A stretch of DNA of 64,000 nucleotides, from NCBI RefSeq assembly GCF_022343685.1, contig NZ_CP092123.1:2604001-2668000 (forward strand). The letters run 5' to 3'. This document shows positions 38,877 to 48,266 of the stretch, in pieces. Source of the DNA: Marinobacterium sediminicola (GTDB lineage: Bacteria > Pseudomonadota > Gammaproteobacteria > Pseudomonadales > Balneatricaceae). The notes beneath the pieces were generated by a model. It was given only the letters and a program-made list of their open reading frames with translations. It was not told the origin of the DNA and did not search any database. Position numbers and translations under genes: made by a program. Numbering within the stretch: position 1 is the first letter of the stretch; every line of letters begins with the position of its first letter.

Positions 38877-39455
38877 CTTTCCCCTCCTGAAAACGCTTGA
38901 GAGATCGAAACGGGCCATGAAGCTCACCGCCTTCACTTTTATGCAGATGAGCAACCTAAGCGTAGCTCAGCCTGGGGAGCAGCGCCGTGAGAATACTTAT
39001 GAAATCATTTATAACAAAATATTCTATAAATTTTTCCAGCCCTGTTTTTAAGAAAATGTGTAAATTATAGTTAACACTTATGCGCTTTCAGCGTCTTATA
39101 AATAAGACAGAGCAAGGATTTATTGCACTTAACACAGCAAAAATGTTTCATCAAATAAACAAATAACAAAAGAAAAATGTTTTTTGTAAACTATACGAAT
39201 CACTTTTAAAACATGTACTTAAACTTAACACAAAACCCTCCTCTTAACTCGACAATTGCTCCTTGTTATTATCAATCCCGAACAGAAACATGTTATATGC
39301 CCTATACATAAGCCTAAGCGGAAAAAGACGCTATATCACTGAAATAACAATATTTTCTCTGATAAGTAACGTTGTTAATACAGTGTATTCTGAATGAAAC
39401 ATTAACATTCCATCCGCAGGCAGCCCGGGCATAAACGTTTTATTAAATTTTGATC
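38877..39455. other. AT-rich promoter region of the second metalloprotease gene
   Basis: No gene. It contains the small palindrome GTCTTATAAATAAGAC near 39094, long A/T runs, and at 39219-39273 the block shared with the first protease gene. From about 39279 on it is an untranslated leader to the riboswitch. Confidence 0.6.
39224..39272 (+). promoter_or_regulatory. Promoter of metalloprotease 2 with upstream CTTAAC repeat
   Basis: -35 TTAACT (39244-39249), 17 bases, -10 TATTAT (39267-39272) with extended TG at 39264-39265. The upstream CTTAAC copy at 39224 is again 19 bases before the one overlapping the -35, exactly as at 30045-30093. Confidence 0.6.
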
Positions 39456-39561
39456 CTCTACCGAAAAGGCAAACCCCGTGAAAACGGGTGGCGCAAAGTC
39501 ACGGAACCTGATGTGCCCTTAGCACTGGTTATATCAGGCCCGCCGGACTACCGAAGTAGAG
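39456..39561 (+). promoter_or_regulatory. GEMM (cyclic-di-GMP-I) riboswitch aptamer, copy 2
   Basis: The same length and fold as copy 1: P1 CTCTAC/GTAGAG, GGCAAA core, P2 CCCCG/CGGGT, GGCGCAAAGTCACGG, P3 ACCTGAT/ATATCAGG, then CCGGACTACCGAAG. Changes from copy 1 are confined to the P2 loop side (GTGAAAA for GTGTAAG) and the P3 tip (CCTTAGCAC for CATTGACAC). Flanking DNA upstream is far less conserved, which marks the aptamer as the selected unit. Confidence 0.85.
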
Positions 39562-39582
39562 ATGTGCCCTGCCCCGGCTGGA

Positions 39583-39617
39583 GGATCACTCCGATTATCA
39601 CTATTCAGGAGAGATCC
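39583..39617 (+). promoter_or_regulatory. Shine-Dalgarno-sequestering hairpin, expression platform 2
   Basis: GGATC-A-CTCC (39583-39592) pairs with GGAG-A-GATCC (39608-39617), which holds the AGGAGA site just before the ATG at 39618. Identical to the hairpin of copy 1. Confidence 0.75.
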
Positions 39618-42536
39618 ATGCGCCTTGATCGACCCACGCTTGCTCGCTCATTGATGGCGACCGCTATCACCGCAACGCTCGGATTCATCACCCTGCCTGC
39701 ACAGGCGGCACCCGGCCACGCCCTTCAGCCCGGTCAGGCAGCACTCACGGCTCCGAACCCCAAAGCTGAAGCCGCACGCCAGCAGGCGTTTGAACACACT
39801 CAGGGACTGATGGCTATCCAAAAACGCTGGGCCAAGGCTCAGGGGACAGAGAAAGCGCGCCTGACGGAGCAGATGGTCGAAAAAGCGGAGCAACGCCGTG
39901 CTTTCTTACTGGAATTGATGGCCTCGAACCCTGCTGCCGTGCTCAGCGCAGCCATTCCGGAAGAGAAACAGGTTGGCATGCCGGCCGATGTGCTTGCCAA
40001 GCTGGAACAGAAAGTTGAGTTGGCCGGTGAGCTGGAAGTCTTCTATGAAGACTATGAAGACGGTTCTCACAAACTGCGTCATTTCCTGAAAACACCCTTT
40101 GGTGAACGCTTTGAAATGCATGTGGCCGGCAACCGTCCCGAGCTGCATCATGGACAGAAGGTGGAGCTGACCGGTGCCCTGTTCAACGATCAGCGCACCG
40201 CTTCTGTCGATGGCGACATGGCGGTCGATGCCGACCAGCTGATGCTGGCCGCAGGCGGTGATGCAACCGGCGGCAGCAACGGCGGAACCGCCGAGGCGAC
40301 CAGTGCGACCTTGGGCGCCCAGACCACGCTGGTCATCAACGTCAATTTCACCGATAACCGGTCCGAGCCCTGGACACCCGAGCAGGCACGCAGCACCGTG
40401 TTCGATCAGGCCAGCGACTTTATTCATGAAAACTCTTTCGGTCAGACCTGGCTGACCGGTGACGTCACACCCTGGCTGAATCTCTCAATCAGCAGTTCCG
40501 GCTGCAACACGACCGCTATTGTCGATGCAGCGACCACCGCTGCACGAAATGCCGGTTATGACCTTGGGCAGTACAACCGTCTGATTTTCGCCATGCCCAG
40601 CACCTCCGGTTGTGGCTTTTCCGGTGTCGGCTCTGTGGGTGGTACCACCTCCACCATGTTGATCAACGGCTCCATGTACTGGTTCACCATTGCCCACGAA
40701 ATGGGACACAACCTGGGCCTCTTCCACTCACATGCTCTGGAGTGTGGTTCACAGGTCATGGGCAGCAACTGCACCAATGACGAGTACGGCGACGGCGTCG
40801 ACATCATGGGGCGCGTCAGCGGTCATTTCACCGCTTTCCAGAAGGAGCGCCTGGGATGGCTCGACAGCCGCCACATTCAAACGGTCACCAGCAGCGGCGT
40901 GCACGCACTCGAGCCCTATGCAACCCTGCCCGGTTCTGGCCCCAAGGCACTGAAAATTGCCCGCGGCATTGACGCCGCCTCCGGTGAGCAGAGCTGGCTC
41001 TATGTTGAGTACCGTCAGGGCAGCGGCTATGACAGTATCCTGAGCAGCAACGCCAACGTACAAAACGGTGTGGTCGTGCATACCGGCATCAGCAACAAGG
41101 GTAACAGCAGCTTCATGCTGGATATGACACCGGGCAGCACGGCGTCCAATTACACGGACACGCGTGATCCTGCTCTGGAAGTGGGTCGCCAGTTCACCGA
41201 TACCGATGCAGGGGTCACCCTGGCAACAGAGTGGGTTGACGGCAGTCGCGCTGGCGTGAATGTCCAGCTGGATGGCAGCGCTGAAAGCTGTGCCCCTGTC
41301 GCACCGGCTCTGAGCATCACCCCGGGAGAAACCGTCTGGACACAGGCAGGTGCCAGTCAGAGCTACACGCTCACGCTCACCAACCGTGACGGCAGCGCAT
41401 GTACCAGCAGCAGTTATAACCTGAGCACCGGTGTACCTGCCGGCTGGAACAACGCGCTGGCCAGCACCAGTCTGACACTGGCACCCGGTGAAACGCGCAG
41501 CCTCGGCTGGACCATCACCACAGCCGATACGGCGACGGATGGTTATTACACACTGAATGCGACCGCCACTTCAGGCAGCCTGCAGGCTCAGGACAGCGTT
41601 TCTCTGGTGATCGACAACCCGATCGCCAATAGTGCTCCCAATGCCATGAGCGACACCGCCAGCACCGCATTTGAAACACCGGTCACCGTGAAGGTTCTGG
41701 CCAACGATTCCGATCCTGATGGCGATGCGCTGCAGGTCACCGCGGTCAATGCGACCAACGGCTCTGCCGCCATTAATGCCGATGGCAGCATCACCTACGT
41801 ACCGGCGACCGGCTTCAGCGGGCTGACCAGTTTCAGCTACAGCATCAGTGACGGACGTGGCGGCAGTGACAGTGCCAATATCAGCATTGAAGTTGCACCT
41901 GCCCCCAACCGCGCTCCGGTCGCGAACAACGACAGCGCCAGTACCGCTTTTGAAACAGCCGTGAAGATTGCAGTTCTGGCCAACGACTACGACCCTGAAG
42001 GCGATGCAATCACACTGGTCTCTGTTAACGCCAATCAGGGCAGTGCCGCGATCAATGCAGACGGGACTCTGACCTTCACACCTGCCAGCGGCTTCAGCGG
42101 CACCACCAGCCTGAGCTACACCATTCGTGACGCTCAGGGAGCGACCGATTCAGCCACTGTCAGCATCAGTGTTGCCGCGGCCCCTGAGCCCACGCCGGAA
42201 CCGACCGTTAACAAGGCGCCCGTCGCAACTGATGACAGTGTCACGCTGAACAGCATTACCAGCGTCACCATTCCGGTGCTGAGTAATGATCATGACCCCG
42301 AGGGCAGCGCCTTGCGCATCACCGGCTTTACCCAGGGCAGCAAGGGCGAAGTTCGACTCAATGCCAACGGCACTCTGACCTATACACCGGGCAAGCCGTT
42401 CAAGCAGGATGACAGCTTCAGCTACATCATTTCCGATGGGGAGAAGTCAGCGACGGCCACTGTCTACATTCAGCTGATCGCTGGCGACTCTGGCGGTACG
42501 ACTTCCGGCAGTAAGGGCAAGGGCAATAACAAGTAA
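39618..42536 (+). CDS. Secreted gametolysin-like (M11) metalloprotease with tandem cadherin-like repeats, paralogue 2
   Basis: 972 residues. Signal peptide ends near LPAQAA. The propeptide-like region matches paralogue 1 closely (YEDGSHKLRHFLKTPFGERF). Zinc motif HEMGHNLGLFH at about 360-370 and Met-turn DIMGRVSG near 396. A NEW3-like domain follows (about 558-668), then three tandem-95/cadherin-like repeats (about 671, 764 and 865 on), one more than paralogue 1. It ends in TSGSKGKGNNK, a Gly/Lys tail like that of paralogue 1. Leader, riboswitch and gene order show that the two are products of a segment duplication followed by divergence. Confidence 0.88.
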   Translation: MRLDRPTLARSLMATAITATLGFITLPAQAAPGHALQPGQAALTAPNPKAEAARQQAFEHTQGLMAIQKRWAKAQGTEKARLTEQMVEKAEQRRAFLLELMASNPAAVLSAAIPEEKQVGMPADVLAKLEQKVELAGELEVFYEDYEDGSHKLRHFLKTPFGERFEMHVAGNRPELHHGQKVELTGALFNDQRTASVDGDMAVDADQLMLAAGGDATGGSNGGTAEATSATLGAQTTLVINVNFTDNRSEPWTPEQARSTVFDQASDFIHENSFGQTWLTGDVTPWLNLSISSSGCNTTAIVDAATTAARNAGYDLGQYNRLIFAMPSTSGCGFSGVGSVGGTTSTMLINGSMYWFTIAHEMGHNLGLFHSHALECGSQVMGSNCTNDEYGDGVDIMGRVSGHFTAFQKERLGWLDSRHIQTVTSSGVHALEPYATLPGSGPKALKIARGIDAASGEQSWLYVEYRQGSGYDSILSSNANVQNGVVVHTGISNKGNSSFMLDMTPGSTASNYTDTRDPALEVGRQFTDTDAGVTLATEWVDGSRAGVNVQLDGSAESCAPVAPALSITPGETVWTQAGASQSYTLTLTNRDGSACTSSSYNLSTGVPAGWNNALASTSLTLAPGETRSLGWTITTADTATDGYYTLNATATSGSLQAQDSVSLVIDNPIANSAPNAMSDTASTAFETPVTVKVLANDSDPDGDALQVTAVNATNGSAAINADGSITYVPATGFSGLTSFSYSISDGRGGSDSANISIEVAPAPNRAPVANNDSASTAFETAVKIAVLANDYDPEGDAITLVSVNANQGSAAINADGTLTFTPASGFSGTTSLSYTIRDAQGATDSATVSISVAAAPEPTPEPTVNKAPVATDDSVTLNSITSVTIPVLSNDHDPEGSALRITGFTQGSKGEVRLNANGTLTYTPGKPFKQDDSFSYIISDGEKSATATVYIQLIAGDSGGTTSGSKGKGNNK

Positions 42537-42552
42537 CCCTCCTGACAACGAG

Positions 42553-42588
42553 AAAAGCCGCAGCGGGTTGCCCCGCTGCGGCTTTTTT
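42553..42588. terminator. Bidirectional terminator between protease 2 and adhesin B
   Basis: AAAAGCCGCAGCGGG - TTGC - CCCGCTGCGGCTTTT, a perfect 15-bp stem with T-runs both ways, in the 72-base gap between convergent genes. Confidence 0.92.
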
Positions 42589-42608
42589 ATGCCCGTGAAG
42601 GGCCCTGT

Positions 42609-45600
42609 TCAGTCACCGTTGACGAACGGGCAGAGCAGGTTGTTGTTGTAACTATCCAGAATTCCGGCCAGGTACTTGGCTTCCTGAGCCAGTAACCGGT
42701 CGGTTCCCTTCGGTTTGCTCAGGTAGTCGCCTGTGCCGGTGAAACCGATCTCAACCAGCAGCTGCTCGGCAGCTACTTTGGCATCCATCAGTTCCGGACA
42801 GACAGCCGCTTCAGCCGCAATGTTCAGCTGTACAGCCATCAGCTGGGCAGCCAGGCCATAGGCGGCATCGCTGGCGTTCTTACTACCATCACCCACCATT
42901 GCGGGGTCCGCATAGTCGCGCTTGTCGAGGATATCGACACCTACGGCACACAGGTTGACTTCCATTTCCGGGTGCAGGTAGATCGGCAGGAACTCATCCA
43001 GAATGTTGTAGAATTCCGGATCGGTCAGCCAGCGATCATACTGGTTACCCTTGCCGTCACAGCTGGTCCAGTTTTTCCAGAAGCCGATGGTGTGGGCCTT
43101 GCCACCCGGAGGCGGTGTATTGTCCACATCGAACTGCTCGGTTTCATCCGGACTCAGCATGAAGGCGGCACATTCACCCATGTAGTCTTCGCCGATACTC
43201 CAGGAGTACCAGGTCAGCAGGCCTTCGTTACCGCTGCCGGTCAGCGTCCAGCCCGGCTGAACATCGAGTTCGCAGAACTCGTAGTCCCCCGGTACCAGCT
43301 TGGCCATACCGCCAACGTCGACACAGATGCTCGGGTCTGCGCCAGCAACACAGCTGAAGGTCGCAAAACCGGTGATTGCATCGCTGGTCGCTTCGGCAAC
43401 CGCACTACCGCCAGACAGAATCTGGAAGTTGAAGACCGGATAGAGACCATTCGGCGCGATGCCGGAGACGGTTTTCAGTACTTCTGCCATACCACGCTTG
43501 GTATTTTCGAAGGTACAGGTCACGGTCTCGCCCGGCTGCAGATCAATGGCACTTGGATCACTGCCATCACTGCAGTAGGAGTCGGTCAGATCCCAGCCAT
43601 CCGGTACGGTTTCACTTACGGAGTAGATACCGTATACCAGCGCATCGGACATGTGCGGTGTGCTGGCATCAGCCAGGAAGAACGGATCAGCATAGTCCGG
43701 ATTGAAGCCGAACTCCTGCAGATCGCCTGCCGGATCGGTCACCTTATCGACGATGATGTAGCCGCGCTTGGTGTTCTCGAAGTAACACTCGACGGTTTCG
43801 GCATCATCGATGCTGACACTGACTGAAGCCGTTCCCTGATCCCAGGTTGTCGGCGCAAAGATCTCGCGATCATCCACACAGTAGAGATCGGTCAGATCCC
43901 AGCCTGCCGGTACCATTTCATTGAGGCTGTACACACCCGGTTCCAGACTCAGGAAGGTTGCCTGAGGCCCGGTGGTCGGGGTGTTTTCACTCAAGGTGGC
44001 CAGACTGAACGGCGGCAGGGTGCCATCGGCACTCATGTAGTCGAAGCTGCCTGTATCACCAATGGTGGTTTTGTAGATGATCAGGTTGCCCGGAGCCGCC
44101 AGCTTGGTATTGGTGAAGGTACACTCAACAGTTTCGCCTGGTGCCAGCTCGATGTTGGCGGTGAAGCCACCGGTTGAGCTGTCACCGGTCGGGTCGGTAC
44201 AGCTGATGTCAGTCAGGCTGAACAGACTCAGCGTCGGGTCCATCTCGGTCACGTCGTAACTGCCCGGGAGCAGGTTCATGAAGGCATGGGAGACACTGTC
44301 ACCGGAAAGGGCGCTGCTGTCGAAGTGCCAGCTCTGTGCAGCCAGCATGGCGTCGAAGCTGCCTACACCACTGTCGTAGTAGAAGTCGCCCGCCAGGTTG
44401 AGGGCATTGTTACCTTCCACCACTTTGGTGATGATGATTTGGCCGCGCTTGGTGTTCTCGAACGTACAGGTCACGGTTTCACCCGGGGCCAGATCGATCG
44501 CACTCGGATCGCTGCCATCGCTGCAGTAGTAGTTGGTCAGATCCCAACCGGCTTCACCCACTTCCGCGACGTTGTAGATGCCCGGAACCACCAGACCAGA
44601 GTCAAACAGCGGACTTGCATCCTGCAGTTCGAAAGGTCCGAAACTGGAGGTGAAGTCGAAGTACTGCTCGTCACCGGACGGGTAAGTCACCTTATCCACC
44701 AGGACCTTACCGCGCTTGGTGTTCTCGAACGTACAGGTCACGTTTTCACCCGGGGCCAGATCGATCGCACTCGGATCGCTGCCATCGCTGCAGTAGTAGT
44801 TGGTCAGATCCCAACCGGCTTCACCTACTTCTGCGACGTTGTAGATGCCCGGAACCACCAGACCAGAGTCAAACAGCGGACTTGCATCCTGCAGTTCGAA
44901 AGGTCCGAAACTGGAGGTGAAGTCGAAGTACTGCTCGTCACCGGACGGGTAAGTCACCTTATCCACCAGGACCTTACCGCGCTTGGTGTTCTCGAAGTAA
45001 CACTCGACGGTTTCGGCATCATCGATACTGACGCTAACAGCAGCCGTACCCTGATCCCAGGTTGTCGGGGCATAGATCTCCCGGTCATCCACACAGTACA
45101 GCCCGGTCAGATCCCAGCCTGTCGGCACCACTTCGTTGAGGTTGTAAACACCCGGTTCCAGGTTCAGGAAGGTTGCCTGAGGCCCGGTGGTCGGGGTGTT
45201 TTCACTCAAGGTGGCCAGACTGAACGGCGGCAGGCTGCCATCAGCACTGACGTAGTCGAAGCTGCCGATATCACCAATGGTGGTTTTGTAGATGATCAGG
45301 TTGCCCGGAGCCGCCAGCTTGGTGTTGGTGAAGGTACACTCAACAGTCTCACCAGCTGCCAGCGCAATGTTGGCGGTAAAGCCGCCGGTTGAGCTATCGG
45401 CAGTCGGGTCAGTACAACTGATGTCAGTCAGACTGAACAGACTCAGCGTCGGGTCCATCTCGGTCACGTCATAACTGCCCGGAGACAGGTTGGTGAAGGT
45501 ATGGGACACACTGTCACCTGAGAGTGCGCTGCTGTCGAAATGCCAGCTCTGTGCGGCCAGCAAGGCATCGAAGCTGCCCACACTGCTGTCGAAGTAGAAA

Positions 45601-47723
45601 TCACCCGCCAGGTTGAGCGCGTTGTTACCCTCCACGACTTTGGTGATGATGATGGTCGCCAGCTTGGTGTTTTCAAAGGTGCAGTAGAACTCGTAATCTG
45701 CACTCTCCGGCAGGTTAACCGTAAAGGTACAGTAAGCACCTGCCACACTGTTAGACTCGCCACCGCTGACATCGGTCAGTTCCCAGCCCTCGCGCGGCAG
45801 TTCGGTGATGGTGTATTCACCCTCGAACAGGTCGGCACTGAAGAACGCATTGCCATCGCCATCAGAGGTTGCGGCAACGCCAGCACCCAGCCCCGGGCCG
45901 GTCAACAGGAACTCAAAGCCAGCCGGACTTTCGCTTGCAGGCACGGTGACCTTGATCGCTTTGGCCTTGGCGGGTTCAGCTTCGTTAACAAAGTAGACAT
46001 CGCCGCCACAGATCGGCAGCAGGATGCTAGCCTGTTGCTCGCTATCCAGCGTAAAACCATCACTGCCGCTGACTTCTACGACGCGATAGGTTTGATTCGG
46101 ATCCAGGTTACCCACAACCACATGGTTGCTGAGTTCACCCGGGCCGAAGCCGATTTCGACGTTTTCGGCGACCAGAAGATCGTCGTCACCTTCAACAACC
46201 TGGTAGACATCGAAGAAGAAGCTTGCGCTTTCCCCATCATCCAGTGTCAGGTCGATCGATTTGTGAATGGTCAGTTCAACCAGCGGGTAGTCCGCGAAGG
46301 TTACACTGGCATTCTTGCTGACGCTGTAGCCATTGGAGGCCTGCAGGGTTGCAGTATCCGGCAGTTCACCCTGGCTATCTCGCGGCTCATCCAGGTAGAT
46401 GGTTTTGACGAATTCGACATAGCCATCGCCTGTCTGCTCTGTGGATGCCCAGCTCACCGAACCAGCGGTCATGCTGCCCAGCGTGTAGCCATCGGTAAAG
46501 TCGCCACTGCCATCGACGGAATCAACCGAGAACATGTAGCCCAAACCGGAGATCGGGCCTTCCACATCCGTAATGACTGAAGTTGCGTCTACTTCATTAC
46601 CGCTCGGCTGTACCTCGGCTGAGGCGAAAGCATCAGTCTGTCCGGGTACTTCAATTTCACCGATCTTGTAGGTGGCATGGGCAATATCGTTCAGGCCATA
46701 GACATTAGGATCCACATCCGGAATGGTGTGGGTCAGCAACTTGACGGTGTCACCGGCCGGTACCAGCACATCATCTGCGCTGGCAGTGCCCAGAAGCACC
46801 TCGCCACTGCCCAGATTACCGTAGATCCGGTCGGTCACGCTGACGTGAACATCCAGATGCGCCGGGTTGTAGGCGTAGATGTTGGTGACCACGGTGACCA
46901 TGCCGGACTCACCCGGCAAACGCTGCCACTCGATCCGAATGGTGGTGGTTTCGGTCATCGGATCGTCGCGTTCACAGCTGTTCTGGAACGACAGATCAGA
47001 CGGGGTGGCGGTTTTGGTCAGGTTCCAGATGTAAACGGTATCCTGCTGTGCATTCATATCCTTGTTCAGGTCCTGCGGCAGAATGTCGGCCACCGGCAAC
47101 TGGATACGCTTCTGACCGATGTTGGAGTTCGCGAAAAACTCGTTCCATAGGTTGGATTGCAGCGAAGAACCACTGAACTCACTGGCCCCTAACGACAGAC
47201 GCTGTGCATAGTCATACACACAGGTTTCACCGGCTGCCATGGTGGCTTCGATCTCACGATAGATGGTCTCGTAGGCCCCACCGGCACCATCGCCTGGAGG
47301 CGTGATCGAAACCGGACCCGATACAACAGGGTTACAGGTACCGTCTGAGAGGGCGGTATTGAGCGTCAGCTCGGTGATATCATCCCAGCCCACGGTACTG
47401 ACACTGTTCGGGGTATAGTCCCCGGCCACGATGAAGTCGAACGTCTGGGCTCCGTTACCGTTATGCAGGGTGACCCTGTGCGGCACATAGTCCAGCTCGT
47501 TCCATTGTTTACCCAGGTTACCGGTGACGTAGCCTTCATCGGTACAGGTAAAGGTCGTTTGATCATAGGTTGCGCCCGTTTCCAGACGACAGCCTTCCAG
47601 AGTAAAGCCAATCTGCACCGGTTCAGTTGCCTGAGAAGCCCAGGACATCAGCAACATGGCCAATGCAAAAGGCATCCAGAGCAGCTTTCGCCAGCTGATG
47701 GCATATGAATTTCGGGACGACAT
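42609..47723 (-). CDS. Giant secreted prealbumin-like (SpaA-type) repeat protein, adhesin B
   Basis: 1704 residues from the ATG at 47723 (GGAGGTGGGAC upstream). A signal peptide (LLWMPFALAMLLMSWASQA) is followed by a large N-terminal region (about 35-500) with DUF11-like traits, then about ten prealbumin-like repeats of 85-110 residues. Each ends in (T/V)ECxFxNTK or TCTFENTKRG with a paired Cys. Two units (about 914-1003 and 1003-1092) are nearly identical. The C-terminus (about 1544-1704) starts HTIGFWKNWTSCDGKGNQYD, a Cys-containing domain found at the end of many such proteins. No sortase-like anchor is visible. Probably an extended cell-surface or matrix fibre exported by type II secretion. 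Confidence 0.8.
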   Translation of the reverse strand: MSSRNSYAISWRKLLWMPFALAMLLMSWASQATEPVQIGFTLEGCRLETGATYDQTTFTCTDEGYVTGNLGKQWNELDYVPHRVTLHNGNGAQTFDFIVAGDYTPNSVSTVGWDDITELTLNTALSDGTCNPVVSGPVSITPPGDGAGGAYETIYREIEATMAAGETCVYDYAQRLSLGASEFSGSSLQSNLWNEFFANSNIGQKRIQLPVADILPQDLNKDMNAQQDTVYIWNLTKTATPSDLSFQNSCERDDPMTETTTIRIEWQRLPGESGMVTVVTNIYAYNPAHLDVHVSVTDRIYGNLGSGEVLLGTASADDVLVPAGDTVKLLTHTIPDVDPNVYGLNDIAHATYKIGEIEVPGQTDAFASAEVQPSGNEVDATSVITDVEGPISGLGYMFSVDSVDGSGDFTDGYTLGSMTAGSVSWASTEQTGDGYVEFVKTIYLDEPRDSQGELPDTATLQASNGYSVSKNASVTFADYPLVELTIHKSIDLTLDDGESASFFFDVYQVVEGDDDLLVAENVEIGFGPGELSNHVVVGNLDPNQTYRVVEVSGSDGFTLDSEQQASILLPICGGDVYFVNEAEPAKAKAIKVTVPASESPAGFEFLLTGPGLGAGVAATSDGDGNAFFSADLFEGEYTITELPREGWELTDVSGGESNSVAGAYCTFTVNLPESADYEFYCTFENTKLATIIITKVVEGNNALNLAGDFYFDSSVGSFDALLAAQSWHFDSSALSGDSVSHTFTNLSPGSYDVTEMDPTLSLFSLTDISCTDPTADSSTGGFTANIALAAGETVECTFTNTKLAAPGNLIIYKTTIGDIGSFDYVSADGSLPPFSLATLSENTPTTGPQATFLNLEPGVYNLNEVVPTGWDLTGLYCVDDREIYAPTTWDQGTAAVSVSIDDAETVECYFENTKRGKVLVDKVTYPSGDEQYFDFTSSFGPFELQDASPLFDSGLVVPGIYNVAEVGEAGWDLTNYYCSDGSDPSAIDLAPGENVTCTFENTKRGKVLVDKVTYPSGDEQYFDFTSSFGPFELQDASPLFDSGLVVPGIYNVAEVGEAGWDLTNYYCSDGSDPSAIDLAPGETVTCTFENTKRGQIIITKVVEGNNALNLAGDFYYDSGVGSFDAMLAAQSWHFDSSALSGDSVSHAFMNLLPGSYDVTEMDPTLSLFSLTDISCTDPTGDSSTGGFTANIELAPGETVECTFTNTKLAAPGNLIIYKTTIGDTGSFDYMSADGTLPPFSLATLSENTPTTGPQATFLSLEPGVYSLNEMVPAGWDLTDLYCVDDREIFAPTTWDQGTASVSVSIDDAETVECYFENTKRGYIIVDKVTDPAGDLQEFGFNPDYADPFFLADASTPHMSDALVYGIYSVSETVPDGWDLTDSYCSDGSDPSAIDLQPGETVTCTFENTKRGMAEVLKTVSGIAPNGLYPVFNFQILSGGSAVAEATSDAITGFATFSCVAGADPSICVDVGGMAKLVPGDYEFCELDVQPGWTLTGSGNEGLLTWYSWSIGEDYMGECAAFMLSPDETEQFDVDNTPPPGGKAHTIGFWKNWTSCDGKGNQYDRWLTDPEFYNILDEFLPIYLHPEMEVNLCAVGVDILDKRDYADPAMVGDGSKNASDAAYGLAAQLMAVQLNIAAEAAVCPELMDAKVAAEQLLVEIGFTGTGDYLSKPKGTDRLLAQEAKYLAGILDSYNNNLLCPFVNGD
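44449..44982 (-). repeat. Two near-identical 267-bp tandem repeats inside adhesin B
   Basis: Units 44449-44715 and 44716-44982 differ at only a few positions (for example CACGGTTTC against CACGTTTTC). Each encodes one 89-residue prealbumin-like unit beginning KVLVDKVTYPSGDEQYF. Such similarity indicates recent unit duplication or gene conversion. A larger block of two unit types before it (from about 45650) also recurs after it (from about 44437). Confidence 0.92.
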
Positions 47724-48016
47724 GTCCCACCTCCTTCGACATGGGCCTTGTTATTGTTGAACCCGTGTCGAGTTGCTCCATCTCCCCTTGCGCTCGGTAG
47801 CTGATTGCGGCTTTGGCACACTGCTCGGTTTTCCTCAGCTCCGATACCACTGCAGCCCCGGTATGGGTACCACAGCAGTCAGCATCACAATGGCTTGATG
47901 AATAGTTGAGAATCGAGGCTTCGCCTCACCCCTCTACCACCAGGCTCATCTCCTTCAGCATCGGGAAATACGCCTGGCGTCATTCAATCGCCAAAGCCGC
48001 ATGGTGCCCTGTTTGG
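47724..48016 (-). other. Long untranslated leader of adhesin B
   Basis: About 285 bases from the -24/-12 promoter to the ATG. It holds GAGCGCAAGGGGA (47783-47795), shared with the adhesin A leader. A stem TCGACA/TGTCGA closes a large loop whose right arm ends just before the GGAGG ribosome site. No GEMM core is present. Confidence 0.4.
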
Positions 48017-48032
48017 TACAAGGAACGTGCCA
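48017..48032 (-). promoter_or_regulatory. Sigma-54-like (-24/-12) promoter of adhesin B
   Basis: On the minus strand TGGCACG-TTCC-TTGTA. The -24 element is perfect and the spacing correct; the -12 has GT instead of GC, a known but weaker variant. Same relation to its gene as the promoter of adhesin A. Confidence 0.6.
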
Positions 48033-48213
48033 ATCATTCAAGGCCATGATTTATAAGGACTTTCAAAGATATTTATGGTGTAGAAGAGGGAGGGATATGT
48101 TCAGCAACTTGATAGCCAATTGAAACGCCAGCCTATACAGGCTCTTAATAATCAATAGCTTGGAAGAGCTTCAACCGCCTGTAAGGAGCAGTAAACAGGA
48201 GTACCAACAATAA

Positions 48214-48241
48214 AACAGGCCCGACGAGTGCCGGGCCTGTT
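48214..48241 (-). terminator. Terminator of the gsp operon after gspD
   Basis: AACAGGCCCG - 8-base loop - CGGGCCTGTT followed on the minus strand by TTTATTG. It ends transcription from gspD before the adhesin B promoter region. Confidence 0.75.
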
Positions 48242-48266
48242 GAGGAGGGGGAACTAACAGTGGAGA

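Noticed and set aside
44449-44982. Tandem repeats as a CRISPR-like or satellite array
   Set aside because: They are 267-bp in-frame coding units of a prealbumin-like domain with no spacers.
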